A stretch of DNA of 6,133 nucleotides from an uncultured Psychrobacillus sp. (GCA_934234185.1 CAKQHO010000159.1:1-6133); one strand, 5' to 3'. Positions 1-6,076 are shown, counted from the stretch's first letter. Made by a program: numbers and translations. Notes: a model not told the origin generated them from the sequence alone.

Positions 1-1056
1 ACAGCCAATGGATCTCCTGCTCCTGCCAAACCCAAACAGGCTAAAAAGAAGAAAAAAGGGAAAATAATTGGTGGAATTATTGCTGGTTTACTTTTGTTAG
101 TATTATTAATCTTTCTATTATTCCCAGGCATGTTTAAGCCAGATAAAATAGAAGTTCCTTCGGTTGAAAACTTAACAGTGGAAGCAGCGAAAGAAGAGCT
201 AGAAAATGCAGGCTTTATAATTGGGGAAGAGAACCTAGAGTTTAACGAGGAAGTAGAGAAGGATTTAGTTATTCGGACTTCACCAGATGCTGGGAAGCAG
301 CGAGAGAAGGGTACAGTCGTAGATATCTTTATTTCTCAGGGGAAGGAAACTTCTGCCATTGGAGATTATTTGGGTAGAGATATCGAGCAGGTAATGACGC
401 TTCTACAAAACCAAGAGCTAAACAGCATTGACCAAAAAGAAGAATTCTCAGACAAGCCAAAGGGAACAATTATTGGACAAGACCCAGAGCCTGGTACAGA
501 AATAATACCAGAGGAAACGGATTTAATCTTTACTATCAGCAAAGGACCCGAGCTTCGAACAGTGAAGGACCTTACAGGATTTAATGAAAAAGCATTAGAG
601 GATTATGCAGGAAGTTCTGGGTTTAAAATATCCGTTAAGGACCGTGTTAATTCCGAAACAGTGCCTGCAGGAAATGTAATCGAGCAAAATCCAAAGGCTA
701 ATGCCCAAGTGGCACCAGGTAGTACTATTGAGGTGATACTATCAAGTGGTCCACAGGCGAAGCATACGAAGACTTTTATAACTGAGGTAACTATTCCTTA
801 TAACACTGCTCCTGCTGACGAGGACGAGCAGGAGGAGGGTGAAGAGGAAGAACCTCCTGTTAAGCAAATTGTACGAATTTACATTCAGGATAAAAATCGC
901 ACAATGGCTGATCCAGCAGAAGAATTTGAGCTCACTGAAACAACGAAAAGAAGGTTGGCCTTAGAAATTGTCGAAGGTGAAAAAGCAGCTTATCGTATTA
1001 TGATAAATAATGAAGCAATAGAGGAACGAACAATCGCTTACGATGAAATCAATTAA
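1..1056 (+). CDS. prkC: PASTA-domain Ser/Thr protein kinase PrkC, C-terminal part (5' end outside window)
   Basis: The frame is open from the first base, so this is the 3' end of a longer gene; 351 residues are visible and the kinase domain lies upstream. Visible residues 1-21 are Ala/Pro/Lys-rich with a run of lysines (cytoplasmic juxtamembrane). Residues about 22-41 are a strongly hydrophobic single transmembrane helix, and the rest should be extracellular. Three PASTA repeats follow at about 49-116, 117-184 and 185-252, each ending in a signature such as ISQGKE, ISKGPE or LSSGPQ. A C-terminal Ig-like domain occupies about 254-351 and contains an acidic stretch at about 273-284. In B. subtilis PrkC senses muropeptides through its PASTA repeats and phosphorylates wall, translation and germination targets; it normally follows the phosphatase gene prpC. 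The stop TAA overlaps the rsgA ribosome binding site, so the two are surely one operon. Any internal start near base 94 would cut the membrane helix and is not real. Confidence 0.95.
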   Translation, partial: TANGSPAPAKPKQAKKKKKGKIIGGIIAGLLLLVLLIFLLFPGMFKPDKIEVPSVENLTVEAAKEELENAGFIIGEENLEFNEEVEKDLVIRTSPDAGKQREKGTVVDIFISQGKETSAIGDYLGRDIEQVMTLLQNQELNSIDQKEEFSDKPKGTIIGQDPEPGTEIIPEETDLIFTISKGPELRTVKDLTGFNEKALEDYAGSSGFKISVKDRVNSETVPAGNVIEQNPKANAQVAPGSTIEVILSSGPQAKHTKTFITEVTIPYNTAPADEDEQEEGEEEEPPVKQIVRIYIQDKNRTMADPAEEFELTETTKRRLALEIVEGEKAAYRIMINNEAIEERTIAYDEIN

Positions 1057-1068
1057 GGGAGGCATTGG

Positions 1069-1953
1069 ATGCCAAAAGGACAAATTAGAAAAGCATTAAG
1101 TGGATATTATTATGTCTATGATGGTGGTGGAGCACTAATTCAGTGTAGAGGAAGAGGCGTTTTTAGGAATAGAGGGGAGTCTCCTTTAGTAGGAGACTTC
1201 GTTGACTATACCGTTGAGGGTGAAAACGATGGTACGATTACTGTCATTCATGAAAGAAAAAATAGCCTGGTACGACCACCAATAGCTAACATAGATCAAG
1301 CTATCTTGGTCTTTTCTGTGAAGGAACCGGATTTTAACACCATTCTTTTAGATAGATTTTTAGTCGTATTGGAATCATTCCATATCCAGCCTATTATTTG
1401 CTTGACGAAAAGCGATTTAATGAACGAGAAGACTAGCAAGGAAATAGCAGAATATATGGAGCATTATCGAGAAATTGGCTACGAAGTAATTATGACCTAT
1501 AAGGAAGAGCAGGATTTAACGGATAAAATAAGTCCAATTCTAAAAGATAAGACAACCGTTTTAGCAGGGCAATCAGGGGTAGGAAAATCTACCTTGTTAA
1601 ACACCTTATTACCAAGTCTTCAACTAAAAACTGGTGTTATCTCCGATGCACTAGGACGTGGAAAGCATACGACCCGTCATGTGGAGCTAATAGAAGTATG
1701 TGGTGGTCTTTTAGCGGACACCCCTGGCTTTAGCTCCTTCGAATTCGAACTAATCGAGAAAGAAGAGCTGACCAACTGTTTTCCGGATTTTGTAGCCAGA
1801 CAGGAGCACTGTAAATATAGAGGCTGTATGCACGTGAATGAGCCGAAATGTGCGGTAAAGGATGCAGTGAATACGGGAGAAATTAAAGATTATCGATACA
1901 AACATTACTTGCAGTTCTTTGAGGAAATTGCTGAGAGAAAGCCGAGGTATTAA
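1069..1953 (+). CDS. rsgA: Ribosome small-subunit-dependent GTPase A (RsgA/CpgA/YloQ)
   Basis: This 294-residue protein is a circularly permuted GTPase that acts in late 30S subunit maturation. The order of parts is diagnostic. An N-terminal OB-fold (about 1-70) is followed by G4 (TKSD, 113-116), then G1/P-loop (GQSGVGKST, 167-175), G2 (GRGKHTTRH, 196-204) and G3 (DTPGF, 217-221). A C-terminal zinc knuckle follows with Cys248, Cys253, His255 and Cys261. All motifs are intact and the length is normal for Bacillales. The ATG is set by AAGGGAGG at 1055-1062, six bases upstream, which overlaps the prkC stop codon. In B. subtilis this protein (CpgA) is a substrate of PrkC, which fits its position directly behind the kinase. 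Translation continues into rpe after only two spacer bases. Confidence 0.97.
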   Translation: MPKGQIRKALSGYYYVYDGGGALIQCRGRGVFRNRGESPLVGDFVDYTVEGENDGTITVIHERKNSLVRPPIANIDQAILVFSVKEPDFNTILLDRFLVVLESFHIQPIICLTKSDLMNEKTSKEIAEYMEHYREIGYEVIMTYKEEQDLTDKISPILKDKTTVLAGQSGVGKSTLLNTLLPSLQLKTGVISDALGRGKHTTRHVELIEVCGGLLADTPGFSSFEFELIEKEELTNCFPDFVARQEHCKYRGCMHVNEPKCAVKDAVNTGEIKDYRYKHYLQFFEEIAERKPRY

Positions 1954-1955
1954 TT

Positions 1956-2624
1956 ATGGTAAAAATTGCACCTTCTATATTAGCAGCGAATTTTGCAAAG
2001 CTTGGAGAAGAAGTATTAGAAGTAGAAGCAGCCGGAGCAGAGCTAATTCATATTGATGTGATGGACGGACATTTTGTGCCGAATATTACGATGGGTCCTA
2101 TTGTAGTGGAGGCACTGAGACCATTAACCAAGCTGCCGCTTGATGTACACTTGATGATTGAAAATCCAGATCAATATATCGAAGCATTTGCAAAGGCTGG
2201 AGCAGATTATATAACAGTCCATGTAGAGGCTTGTCCCCACCTTCATCGAACCATTCAATTAATCCGGTCCTTCGGAGTGAAGCCAGGTGTTGTGTTAAAT
2301 CCGCATACGCCGGTTTCGTCGATTCAGCATGTTCTGGAGGATGTGGACATGGTGTTATTTATGACCGTCAATCCAGGCTTCGGTGGACAGAAGTTTATAC
2401 ATTCTGTCATTCCAAAGGTAAAAGAGCTTTCGGATATTATTCGTGAAAAAAATCTATCGATTGAAATAGAAATAGATGGCGGCATAAATGAAGAGACGAT
2501 TATACCGTGCGCGGAGGCTGGGGCTACGATTTTTGTGGCAGGCTCTGCGGTTTATAATGCACCTAATAGAGCAGAGGCACTTCAAGCAATTAAGCAAGCG
2601 GGCCTAAGTGTGACTGGTAAATGA
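1956..2624 (+). CDS. rpe: Ribulose-phosphate 3-epimerase
   Basis: This cytoplasmic pentose-phosphate-pathway enzyme of 222 residues interconverts D-ribulose 5-phosphate and D-xylulose 5-phosphate. The TIM-barrel signatures appear in order: PSILAANF (6-13), HIDVMDGHFVPN (32-43), DVHLMIENP (63-71), MTVNPGFGGQKF (136-147), EIDGGI (172-177) and AGSAVY (195-200). The expected metal ligands His32, Asp34, His65 and Asp174 are all present; the two aspartates are the acid/base pair in the family. The ATG lies two bases after the rsgA stop, and the only upstream Shine-Dalgarno match is a weak GAGG at 1944-1947 inside rsgA. Translation therefore probably depends on coupling to rsgA. Its last codons overlap the thiN start. 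Confidence 0.97.
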   Translation: MVKIAPSILAANFAKLGEEVLEVEAAGAELIHIDVMDGHFVPNITMGPIVVEALRPLTKLPLDVHLMIENPDQYIEAFAKAGADYITVHVEACPHLHRTIQLIRSFGVKPGVVLNPHTPVSSIQHVLEDVDMVLFMTVNPGFGGQKFIHSVIPKVKELSDIIREKNLSIEIEIDGGINEETIIPCAEAGATIFVAGSAVYNAPNRAEALQAIKQAGLSVTGK

Positions 2625-3277
2625 AGCGGGTCTTCATTTGTTCAGGAGGTCCTTTAGAGGAAGTTGTGGAAGTTAAGCAGCTTCCTTTTTCCTTGGAGGA
2701 AACTATTTTTATCGGGGCAGATAGAGGGGCTATTCATTTAATTAATCAAGGAATTATTCCTCATGAAATTATCGGAGATTTTGATTCTTTAATAGACGGT
2801 GAATTGGATTTTTTACAGAATAAGATTCCCCATGTGACCATCCTGCCTGCAGAAAAGGATGAGACAGATACACATCTTGCCTTAAGAGAAGCGATGAAAT
2901 ATGAACCAGATGAAGTAATTCTCACAGGAATTAGCGGAGGCAGACTGGATCATTACGAGGCGGCTCTTCATGATGTGTGTGGCTTCCAGACTGTTCATCC
3001 AAATGTTCGGTTCTTTATTCAAAACAAGCAAAATGAGCTACAGTTTTTGCTGCCAGGAAAGTACTCTTTAAATAAGGAGGAAACGTATCAGTATATTTCC
3101 TTCTTTGCGTTCGGTCGTGATATAGAAAATATTTCCCTGGAAGGTTTTCAATATAATGTCGCCCACGAAACAATTAAAATAGGTAATGGAAGATTCACTA
3201 GCAATCAACAAGTAGGACGAACAAGTCATATCTCCTTTGAGGCAGGCATATGTTTAATGATAAGAAGCAGTGACTGA
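2621..3277 (+). CDS. thiN: Thiamine pyrophosphokinase
   Basis: This 218-residue enzyme transfers pyrophosphate from ATP to thiamine, giving thiamine diphosphate; it is a cytoplasmic salvage step. Family motifs are visible: GADRGA (32-37), IGDFDS (51-56), the acidic PAEKDETDTHLAL segment (76-88) and GISGGRLDH (103-111). The C-terminal beta domain ends with a conserved-looking ISFEAG stretch (204-209). The Asp residues of GDFDS and EKDETD are the expected ATP/Mg ligands. The ATG overlaps the rpe stop in an ATGA arrangement and has no strong ribosome binding site of its own, so translational coupling is likely. No TPP riboswitch is visible, and none would be expected inside this operon. Its 3' end carries the candidate promoter for spoVM. 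Confidence 0.95.
   Translation: MKRVFICSGGPLEEVVEVKQLPFSLEETIFIGADRGAIHLINQGIIPHEIIGDFDSLIDGELDFLQNKIPHVTILPAEKDETDTHLALREAMKYEPDEVILTGISGGRLDHYEAALHDVCGFQTVHPNVRFFIQNKQNELQFLLPGKYSLNKEETYQYISFFAFGRDIENISLEGFQYNVAHETIKIGNGRFTSNQQVGRTSHISFEAGICLMIRSSD
3226..3254 (+). promoter_or_regulatory. Candidate sigma-E promoter for spoVM
   Basis: Within the thiN coding end, TCATATC (3226-3232) is followed after 14 bases by CATATGTT (3247-3254). Mother-cell sigma-E promoters of Bacillus have an ATA-containing -35 (like TCATATT) and a -10 like CATACAAT with 13-15 bases between. The match is good at the -35 and at the CATA core of the -10, weaker in the second half. A start near 3261 would give a leader of about 33 bases ending in the strong spoVM ribosome binding site. 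In B. subtilis spoVM is known to be expressed under sigma-E. The assignment here is inference from pattern and position. Confidence 0.5.
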
Positions 3278-3279
3278 AA

Positions 3280-3287
3280 AAGGGAGG
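3280..3287 (+). promoter_or_regulatory. Ribosome binding site of spoVM
   Basis: AAGGGAGG sits six bases before the GTG at 3294. This near-perfect site makes the very short spoVM reading frame credible as a translated gene and fixes GTG as its start. Confidence 0.85.
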
Positions 3288-3293
3288 ATTTCT

Positions 3294-3386
3294 GTGAAGG
3301 TTTATACATTTAAGTTGCCTAAATCTGTCAGCAGTATTATGAAGGTATGCATTAAGATATTTAAGAAGGAAGAAACAAAGAAGTAA
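3294..3386 (+). CDS. spoVM: Stage V sporulation protein M (SpoVM), GTG start, 30 residues
   Basis: A short frame with a GTG start encodes a 30-residue peptide beginning MKVYTFKLPK. B. subtilis SpoVM (26 residues) begins MKFYTIKLPK, so eight of the first ten positions agree. These include Pro9, which is needed for SpoVM to recognise the convex forespore membrane. The rest keeps the amphipathic pattern: Ile15, basic residue at 17, Phe23 and basic residues at 24-25. SpoVM anchors the coat ATPase SpoIVA on the forespore surface and is antagonised by the protease FtsH. The position between thiN and convergent rpmB is the same as in B. subtilis. Odd points are Ser13-Ser14 where B. subtilis has two glycines, Cys19, and a charged tail EETKK beyond the usual length. 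A strong ribosome binding site precedes it, 16 bases after the thiN stop. It is easily missed by gene finders because of its size. Confidence 0.9.
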   Translation: MKVYTFKLPKSVSSIMKVCIKIFKKEETKK

Positions 3387-3396
3387 GCAAAAGAAA

Positions 3397-3430
3397 TAAT
3401 GCCAGGTCGACTATTGTCGGCCTGGCATTA
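3397..3430. terminator. Hairpin terminator shared by spoVM and rpmB
   Basis: Arms 3397-3411 and 3416-3430 form a 15-bp stem with a single G-U pair and a TATT loop. On the minus strand it is followed by TTTCTTTT (complement of 3389-3396), a proper U-tract 14 bases after the rpmB stop codon, so it is a good intrinsic terminator for rpmB. On the plus strand it begins 10 bases after the spoVM stop, but the tail is only ATTAT, so forward termination may be weaker. It lies between two convergent genes and probably serves both. Confidence 0.88.
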
Positions 3431-3443
3431 ATTATGAGAACGA

Positions 3444-3632
3444 TTAAACGCGCTCAATTTTTCCTGATTTTAAAGCTCTAGCAGATACCCATACACGTTT
3501 TGGTTTACCGTCTACAAGAATACGTACTTTTTGAAGGTTAGCACCCCAAGTACGCTTGTTAGCGTTCATAGCGTGAGAACGAGCATTACCAGAACGAGCT
3601 TTACGCCCAGTGATTGCACATACTTTTGGCAT
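3444..3632 (-). CDS. rpmB: 50S ribosomal protein L28 (bL28)
   Basis: A 62-residue basic protein of the large ribosomal subunit, full length for the Bacillales form. The family signature is clear: CAITGRK near the N-terminus, RSHAMNANKRTWGANLQKV at 18-36, and VSARALKSGKIERV at the C-terminus. Only one cysteine (Cys5) is present, so this is the zinc-independent (C-minus) version without CxxC pairs. The start is fixed by AAAGGAGG on the minus strand (complement of 3641-3648), eight bases before the ATG. It is transcribed alone, convergent to spoVM and divergent from yloU, with its own promoter and terminator. Confidence 0.98.
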   Translation of the reverse strand: MPKVCAITGRKARSGNARSHAMNANKRTWGANLQKVRILVDGKPKRVWVSARALKSGKIERV

Positions 3633-3697
3633 TATAAGTTCCTCCTTTAAAAAAGAAGCTGAAAGATTTTTCAGTTCGATATTTCACATACTTTAAT

Positions 3698-3726
3698 AAT
3701 TTACCACAGACTTCATCCATAAGCAA
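3698..3726 (-). promoter_or_regulatory. Candidate sigma-A promoter for rpmB
   Basis: Read on the minus strand, TTGCTT (3726-3721) is followed after 17 bases by TAAATT (3703-3698). A TG dinucleotide one base before the -10 makes it an extended -10 element. A start near 3690 gives a leader of roughly 58 bases. That leader holds a small inverted repeat, CTGAAA and TTTCAG separated by four bases (3659-3674), upstream of the ribosome binding site. I judged this from pattern only. Confidence 0.5.
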
Positions 3727-3769
3727 GCATATCAAGAAAAAAACCTTTACACTTAATCGGGTTGTTCAT

Positions 3770-3799
3770 TTGCAAATTGTACGCTGATTTGGATATGAT
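3770..3799 (+). promoter_or_regulatory. Promoter-like site, distal, facing yloU
   Basis: TTGCAA (3770-3775) and TATGAT (3794-3799) are separated by 18 bases. If used, the yloU transcript would carry a leader of about 130 bases. A chance match is quite possible in such AT-rich DNA. Confidence 0.3.
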
Positions 3800-3854
3800 A
3801 AGTATTGATATTAGAAATTTAGAAATCTTCCTTCGTGTGTAAATATGGAAAAGC

Positions 3855-3883
3855 TAGACGAATAGAAACGTCTCTTTTATAAT
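3855..3883 (+). promoter_or_regulatory. Candidate sigma-A promoter for yloU-fakA
   Basis: TAGACG (3855-3860) is followed after exactly 17 bases by a perfect TATAAT (3878-3883). The -35 keeps T, G, A and C of TTGACA. The inverted repeat AGACG/CGTCT overlaps the -35 and could be an operator, though five base pairs is little evidence. A second -10-like TACAAT at 3898-3903 could give a start close to 3910. Confidence 0.55.
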
Positions 3884-3924
3884 TTTATAGGGTGTAGTAC
3901 AATAAGGGATAGTCAAAAAGACTT

Positions 3925-3930
3925 GGGAGG
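3925..3930 (+). promoter_or_regulatory. Ribosome binding site that fixes the yloU start
   Basis: GGGAGG lies seven bases before the ATG at 3938. The in-frame TTG at 3923 would place the start inside this site, so ATG 3938 is chosen. Confidence 0.85.
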
Positions 3931-3937
3931 TTTCAGC

Positions 3938-4300
3938 ATGTCCATAGAATTGAGAAATGAATTCGGTCAAATTGATATATCACAAGATACCATTGCACAA
4001 ATTGCAGGCGGAGCAGCAGTAGAATGCTACGGTATTGTTGGTATGGCATCTAAGCATCAAGTAAGAGATGGTTTAACAGATATATTAAGAAAAGAGAACT
4101 TCACTAAAGGTGTTTTAGTGAGACAAGAGAAAGACGATATACATATCGACATGTATATAATTGTAAGTTACGGAACAAAAATTTCTGAAATCGCTTATCA
4201 AGTACAATCTAAAGTAAAATATACGCTAAATAAGTCTCTTGGTATGCAGGTGAAATCCGTAAACGTTTATGTACAAGGAGTTCGCGTGGCAAACGTGTGA
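3938..4300 (+). CDS. yloU: Asp23/Gls24-family protein YloU
   Basis: A 120-residue cytoplasmic protein of the Asp23/Gls24 (alkaline shock, envelope stress) family, the normal length for B. subtilis YloU. Recognisable parts are the start MSIELRNEFGQIDIS, the AGGAAVECYGIVGMAS segment (23-38), the core DIHIDMYIIVSYGTKI (67-82) and the C-terminal VNVYVQGVRV (108-117). No signal peptide or membrane helix is present. The biochemical role of the family is not settled; in staphylococci Asp23 is membrane-associated and linked to cell-wall stress. The gene is the first of a two-gene unit with fakA, 13 bases upstream of it, as in other Bacillales. This pairing suggests a link to membrane lipid supply, which is inference. 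Confidence 0.93.
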   Translation: MSIELRNEFGQIDISQDTIAQIAGGAAVECYGIVGMASKHQVRDGLTDILRKENFTKGVLVRQEKDDIHIDMYIIVSYGTKISEIAYQVQSKVKYTLNKSLGMQVKSVNVYVQGVRVANV

Positions 4301-4313
4301 TTAAGGAGAGAAA

Positions 4314-5972
4314 ATGATGAATTCAATTAATGGTATTCAATTTGCTGATATGGTAAAGATGGGAGCACATCATCTTTTCCAAAATGCAGATTACGTAGAT
4401 GCATTAAATGTATTTCCCGTACCGGATGGCGACACAGGGACAAATATGAATCTTTCGATGACCTCAGGAGCGAAAGAAACTGCTGCCCATACTAGCGAAC
4501 ATGTAGGGAAGACAGCTCAAGCACTATCGAAGGGCTTACTAATGGGAGCTAGAGGAAACTCAGGAGTAATCCTTTCACAGCTCTTTAGAGGTTTTGGCAA
4601 GTCTATCGAAAACTACGCAACACTAGATGCTAAGCAGTTTGCGACAGCACTGCAATATGGAGTAGAAACTGCCTACAAAGCAGTAATGAAGCCAGTAGAA
4701 GGTACTATTCTTACAGTAGCAAAGGATTCTGCTAAAAAAGCTGTAGAGGCTAGTGAAACGGTTACAGATATCCGTGATTTAATGGCTGCGGTTGTGGAAG
4801 AAGCAAAGCTTTCCTTAGATCGCACACCAAATCTTTTACCAGTTCTTAAAGAGGTAGGAGTGGTAGATAGCGGCGGTCAAGGACTTGTATTCGTTTACGA
4901 AGGCTTCCTTGCTAGTTTAAAGGGAGAAGAGCTTCCAGAGAAAACAGTTGGAAATTCGATGGATGATTTAGTAAGCGCAGAGCATCATAAAAATGTTCAA
5001 GGTTTTATGGACACTGCGGATATTGAGTTTGGCTTTTGTACAGAATTCATGGTGCGCCTGGAAGACGGCAAAAAGGAATTCAATGAAACTGATTTTAGAA
5101 ATGATCTAAGTGTGTATGGAGATTCCTTGCTTGTTATTTCAGATGAGGAAATTGCGAAAATTCATATTCACTCTGAAACTCCTGGAGAGGTCCTGACATA
5201 TGGACAACAGTACGGAGAGCTTATTAAGATTAAAATAGAAAATATGCGTCAGCAGCACACAGATATCGTAGGTGAAGGACACTCAGCTGCTGTACCAGCG
5301 AAAAAGGCAGAGTTGCATCCATACGCAGTTGTCACTGTAGCTATGGGTAGCGGTGTTGCAGAGCTTCTAAAAAGCCTAGGTGCTTCTGCAGTAATTGAGG
5401 GTGGACAAACTATGAACCCTTCTACAGAAGATATTGTAAAAGCTATTGAAGCGGTAGGAGCGGAAAGAGTGTTAATCCTTCCAAACAATAAAAACATCAT
5501 TATGGCTGCTGAACAAGCTGCTGAAGTAATGGGTATCGAGGCAGCTGTAGTGCCAACTAAAACGATTCCGCAAGGGATGGCAGCGATTCTTGCCTTCAAC
5601 CCGCAGGCTAGTGTAGAAGATAACCAACGCAATATGACAGCAGCATTTGCAGGTGTAAAAACTGGTCAGGTTACATTTGCAGTTCGTGACACATCTATTG
5701 ATGGAGTAGACATCAAAAAAGATGACTTCATGGCTATCTCTGAAGGCAAAATCATCCTAGCTGATCCTTCAAGAGAAGAGGCTGCTACAAAATTAGCGAA
5801 GGAAATAATCGATGGCGATGCAGAAATCGTTACTGTTATCTACGGGGAGGATGTTTCCCAAGAAGAAGCAGAAAAATTTGCTGCGTTCATTGAAGAGCAA
5901 TTCGAAGATGTTGAAGTAGAAGTTTATAACGGTAAGCAACCACTTTATCCATATATTCTTTCAGTCGAATAA
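4314..5972 (+). CDS. fakA: Fatty acid kinase catalytic subunit FakA (YloV, DhaL-domain)
   Basis: This 552-residue protein has the three-part layout of FakA, which with an acyl-binding FakB phosphorylates free fatty acids so that they can enter phospholipid synthesis. The N-terminal DhaL kinase domain (about 8-200) shows NVFPVPDGDTGTNMN (32-46), with Mg-binding Asp38 and Asp40, then GLLMGARGNSGVILSQLFRG (74-93) and VDSGGQG (184-190). The middle domain carries FGFCTEF (Cys242) and IHIHSETPG (His284, His286), matching the zinc ligands described for staphylococcal FakA. The C-terminal DegV-like part has GGQTMNPSTEDIV (363-375), LPNNKNI (389-395) and VRDTSIDGV (457-465). The start could be ATG 4314 or the adjacent ATG 4317; AAGGAG (4303-4308) is five or eight bases away, so the choice changes only one residue. 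No fakB is in the window. The gene ends shortly before a strong terminator. Confidence 0.96.
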   Translation: MMNSINGIQFADMVKMGAHHLFQNADYVDALNVFPVPDGDTGTNMNLSMTSGAKETAAHTSEHVGKTAQALSKGLLMGARGNSGVILSQLFRGFGKSIENYATLDAKQFATALQYGVETAYKAVMKPVEGTILTVAKDSAKKAVEASETVTDIRDLMAAVVEEAKLSLDRTPNLLPVLKEVGVVDSGGQGLVFVYEGFLASLKGEELPEKTVGNSMDDLVSAEHHKNVQGFMDTADIEFGFCTEFMVRLEDGKKEFNETDFRNDLSVYGDSLLVISDEEIAKIHIHSETPGEVLTYGQQYGELIKIKIENMRQQHTDIVGEGHSAAVPAKKAELHPYAVVTVAMGSGVAELLKSLGASAVIEGGQTMNPSTEDIVKAIEAVGAERVLILPNNKNIIMAAEQAAEVMGIEAAVVPTKTIPQGMAAILAFNPQASVEDNQRNMTAAFAGVKTGQVTFAVRDTSIDGVDIKKDDFMAISEGKIILADPSREEAATKLAKEIIDGDAEIVTVIYGEDVSQEEAEKFAAFIEEQFEDVEVEVYNGKQPLYPYILSVE

Positions 5973-5981
5973 TTATAGTTG

Positions 5982-6024
5982 AGCATTTTCTACTCCCTAG
6001 GTGGGGGTAGGAAATGCTTTTTTT
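5982..6024 (+). terminator. Rho-independent terminator of yloU-fakA
   Basis: Arms 5982-5997 and 6003-6018 pair over 16 bases with two G-U pairs around a five-base loop, followed at once by a run of seven T (6018-6024). It starts 9 bases after the fakA stop codon. This marks the end of the yloU-fakA transcript. Confidence 0.93.
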
Positions 6025-6047
6025 ATTAGTTTTGTTAAAGATATTGG

Positions 6048-6076
6048 TTGATTTTTACTAACTAATCTTTTTTATA
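6048..6076 (+). promoter_or_regulatory. Possible promoter for the gene entering at the right edge
   Basis: TTGATT (6048-6053) and TTTATA (6071-6076) are 17 bases apart, behind the fakA terminator and about 30 bases before the next ATG. The position is sensible for a separately transcribed gene, but the -10 match is only moderate. Confidence 0.35.

Larger units (their letters stand above)
3633..3937. other. Divergent intergenic spacer between rpmB and yloU
   Basis: This 305-base AT-rich spacer has no credible coding frame. The only ATG-started frame near its right half (3845) stops after six codons and lacks a ribosome binding site. It contains the rpmB promoter on the minus strand and up to three promoter-like sites facing yloU: 3770-3799, 3855-3883, and a lone TACAAT at 3898-3903. 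Two small inverted repeats are also present, AGACG/CGTCT (3856-3873) and AGTC/GACT (3911-3923). The stretch 3800-3850 shows nothing that I can interpret. Confidence 0.6.

Noticed and set aside
94..96. TTG at 94 as a start for a 320-residue protein
   Set aside because: The frame is open to the left edge and 94 falls in the middle of the PrkC transmembrane helix; this is an internal codon of a truncated gene.
2231..2446. 71-codon plus-strand frame inside rpe
   Set aside because: It overlaps conserved rpe codons in another frame, has no good ribosome binding site and its product has no recognisable pattern.
2643..2650. AGGAGGTC, a strong Shine-Dalgarno-like string just inside thiN
   Set aside because: No start codon in any frame at suitable distance begins a credible protein; it encodes the conserved SGGP segment of ThiN.
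3845..3865. Possible leader peptide MEKLDE in the yloU spacer
   Set aside because: It has six codons, no upstream ribosome binding site, and it overlaps the best promoter for yloU.
3923..3937. Upstream TTG start that would add five residues to YloU
   Set aside because: The TTG lies directly against GGGAGG, which is the ribosome binding site for ATG 3938; the added residues would be translated from that site itself, and YloU homologues begin MSIEL.
5249..5632. 127-codon minus-strand frame inside fakA
   Set aside because: It lies antisense to the conserved C-terminal domain of FakA; its Ala/Ser/Ile-rich translation looks like the shadow of the sense codons.
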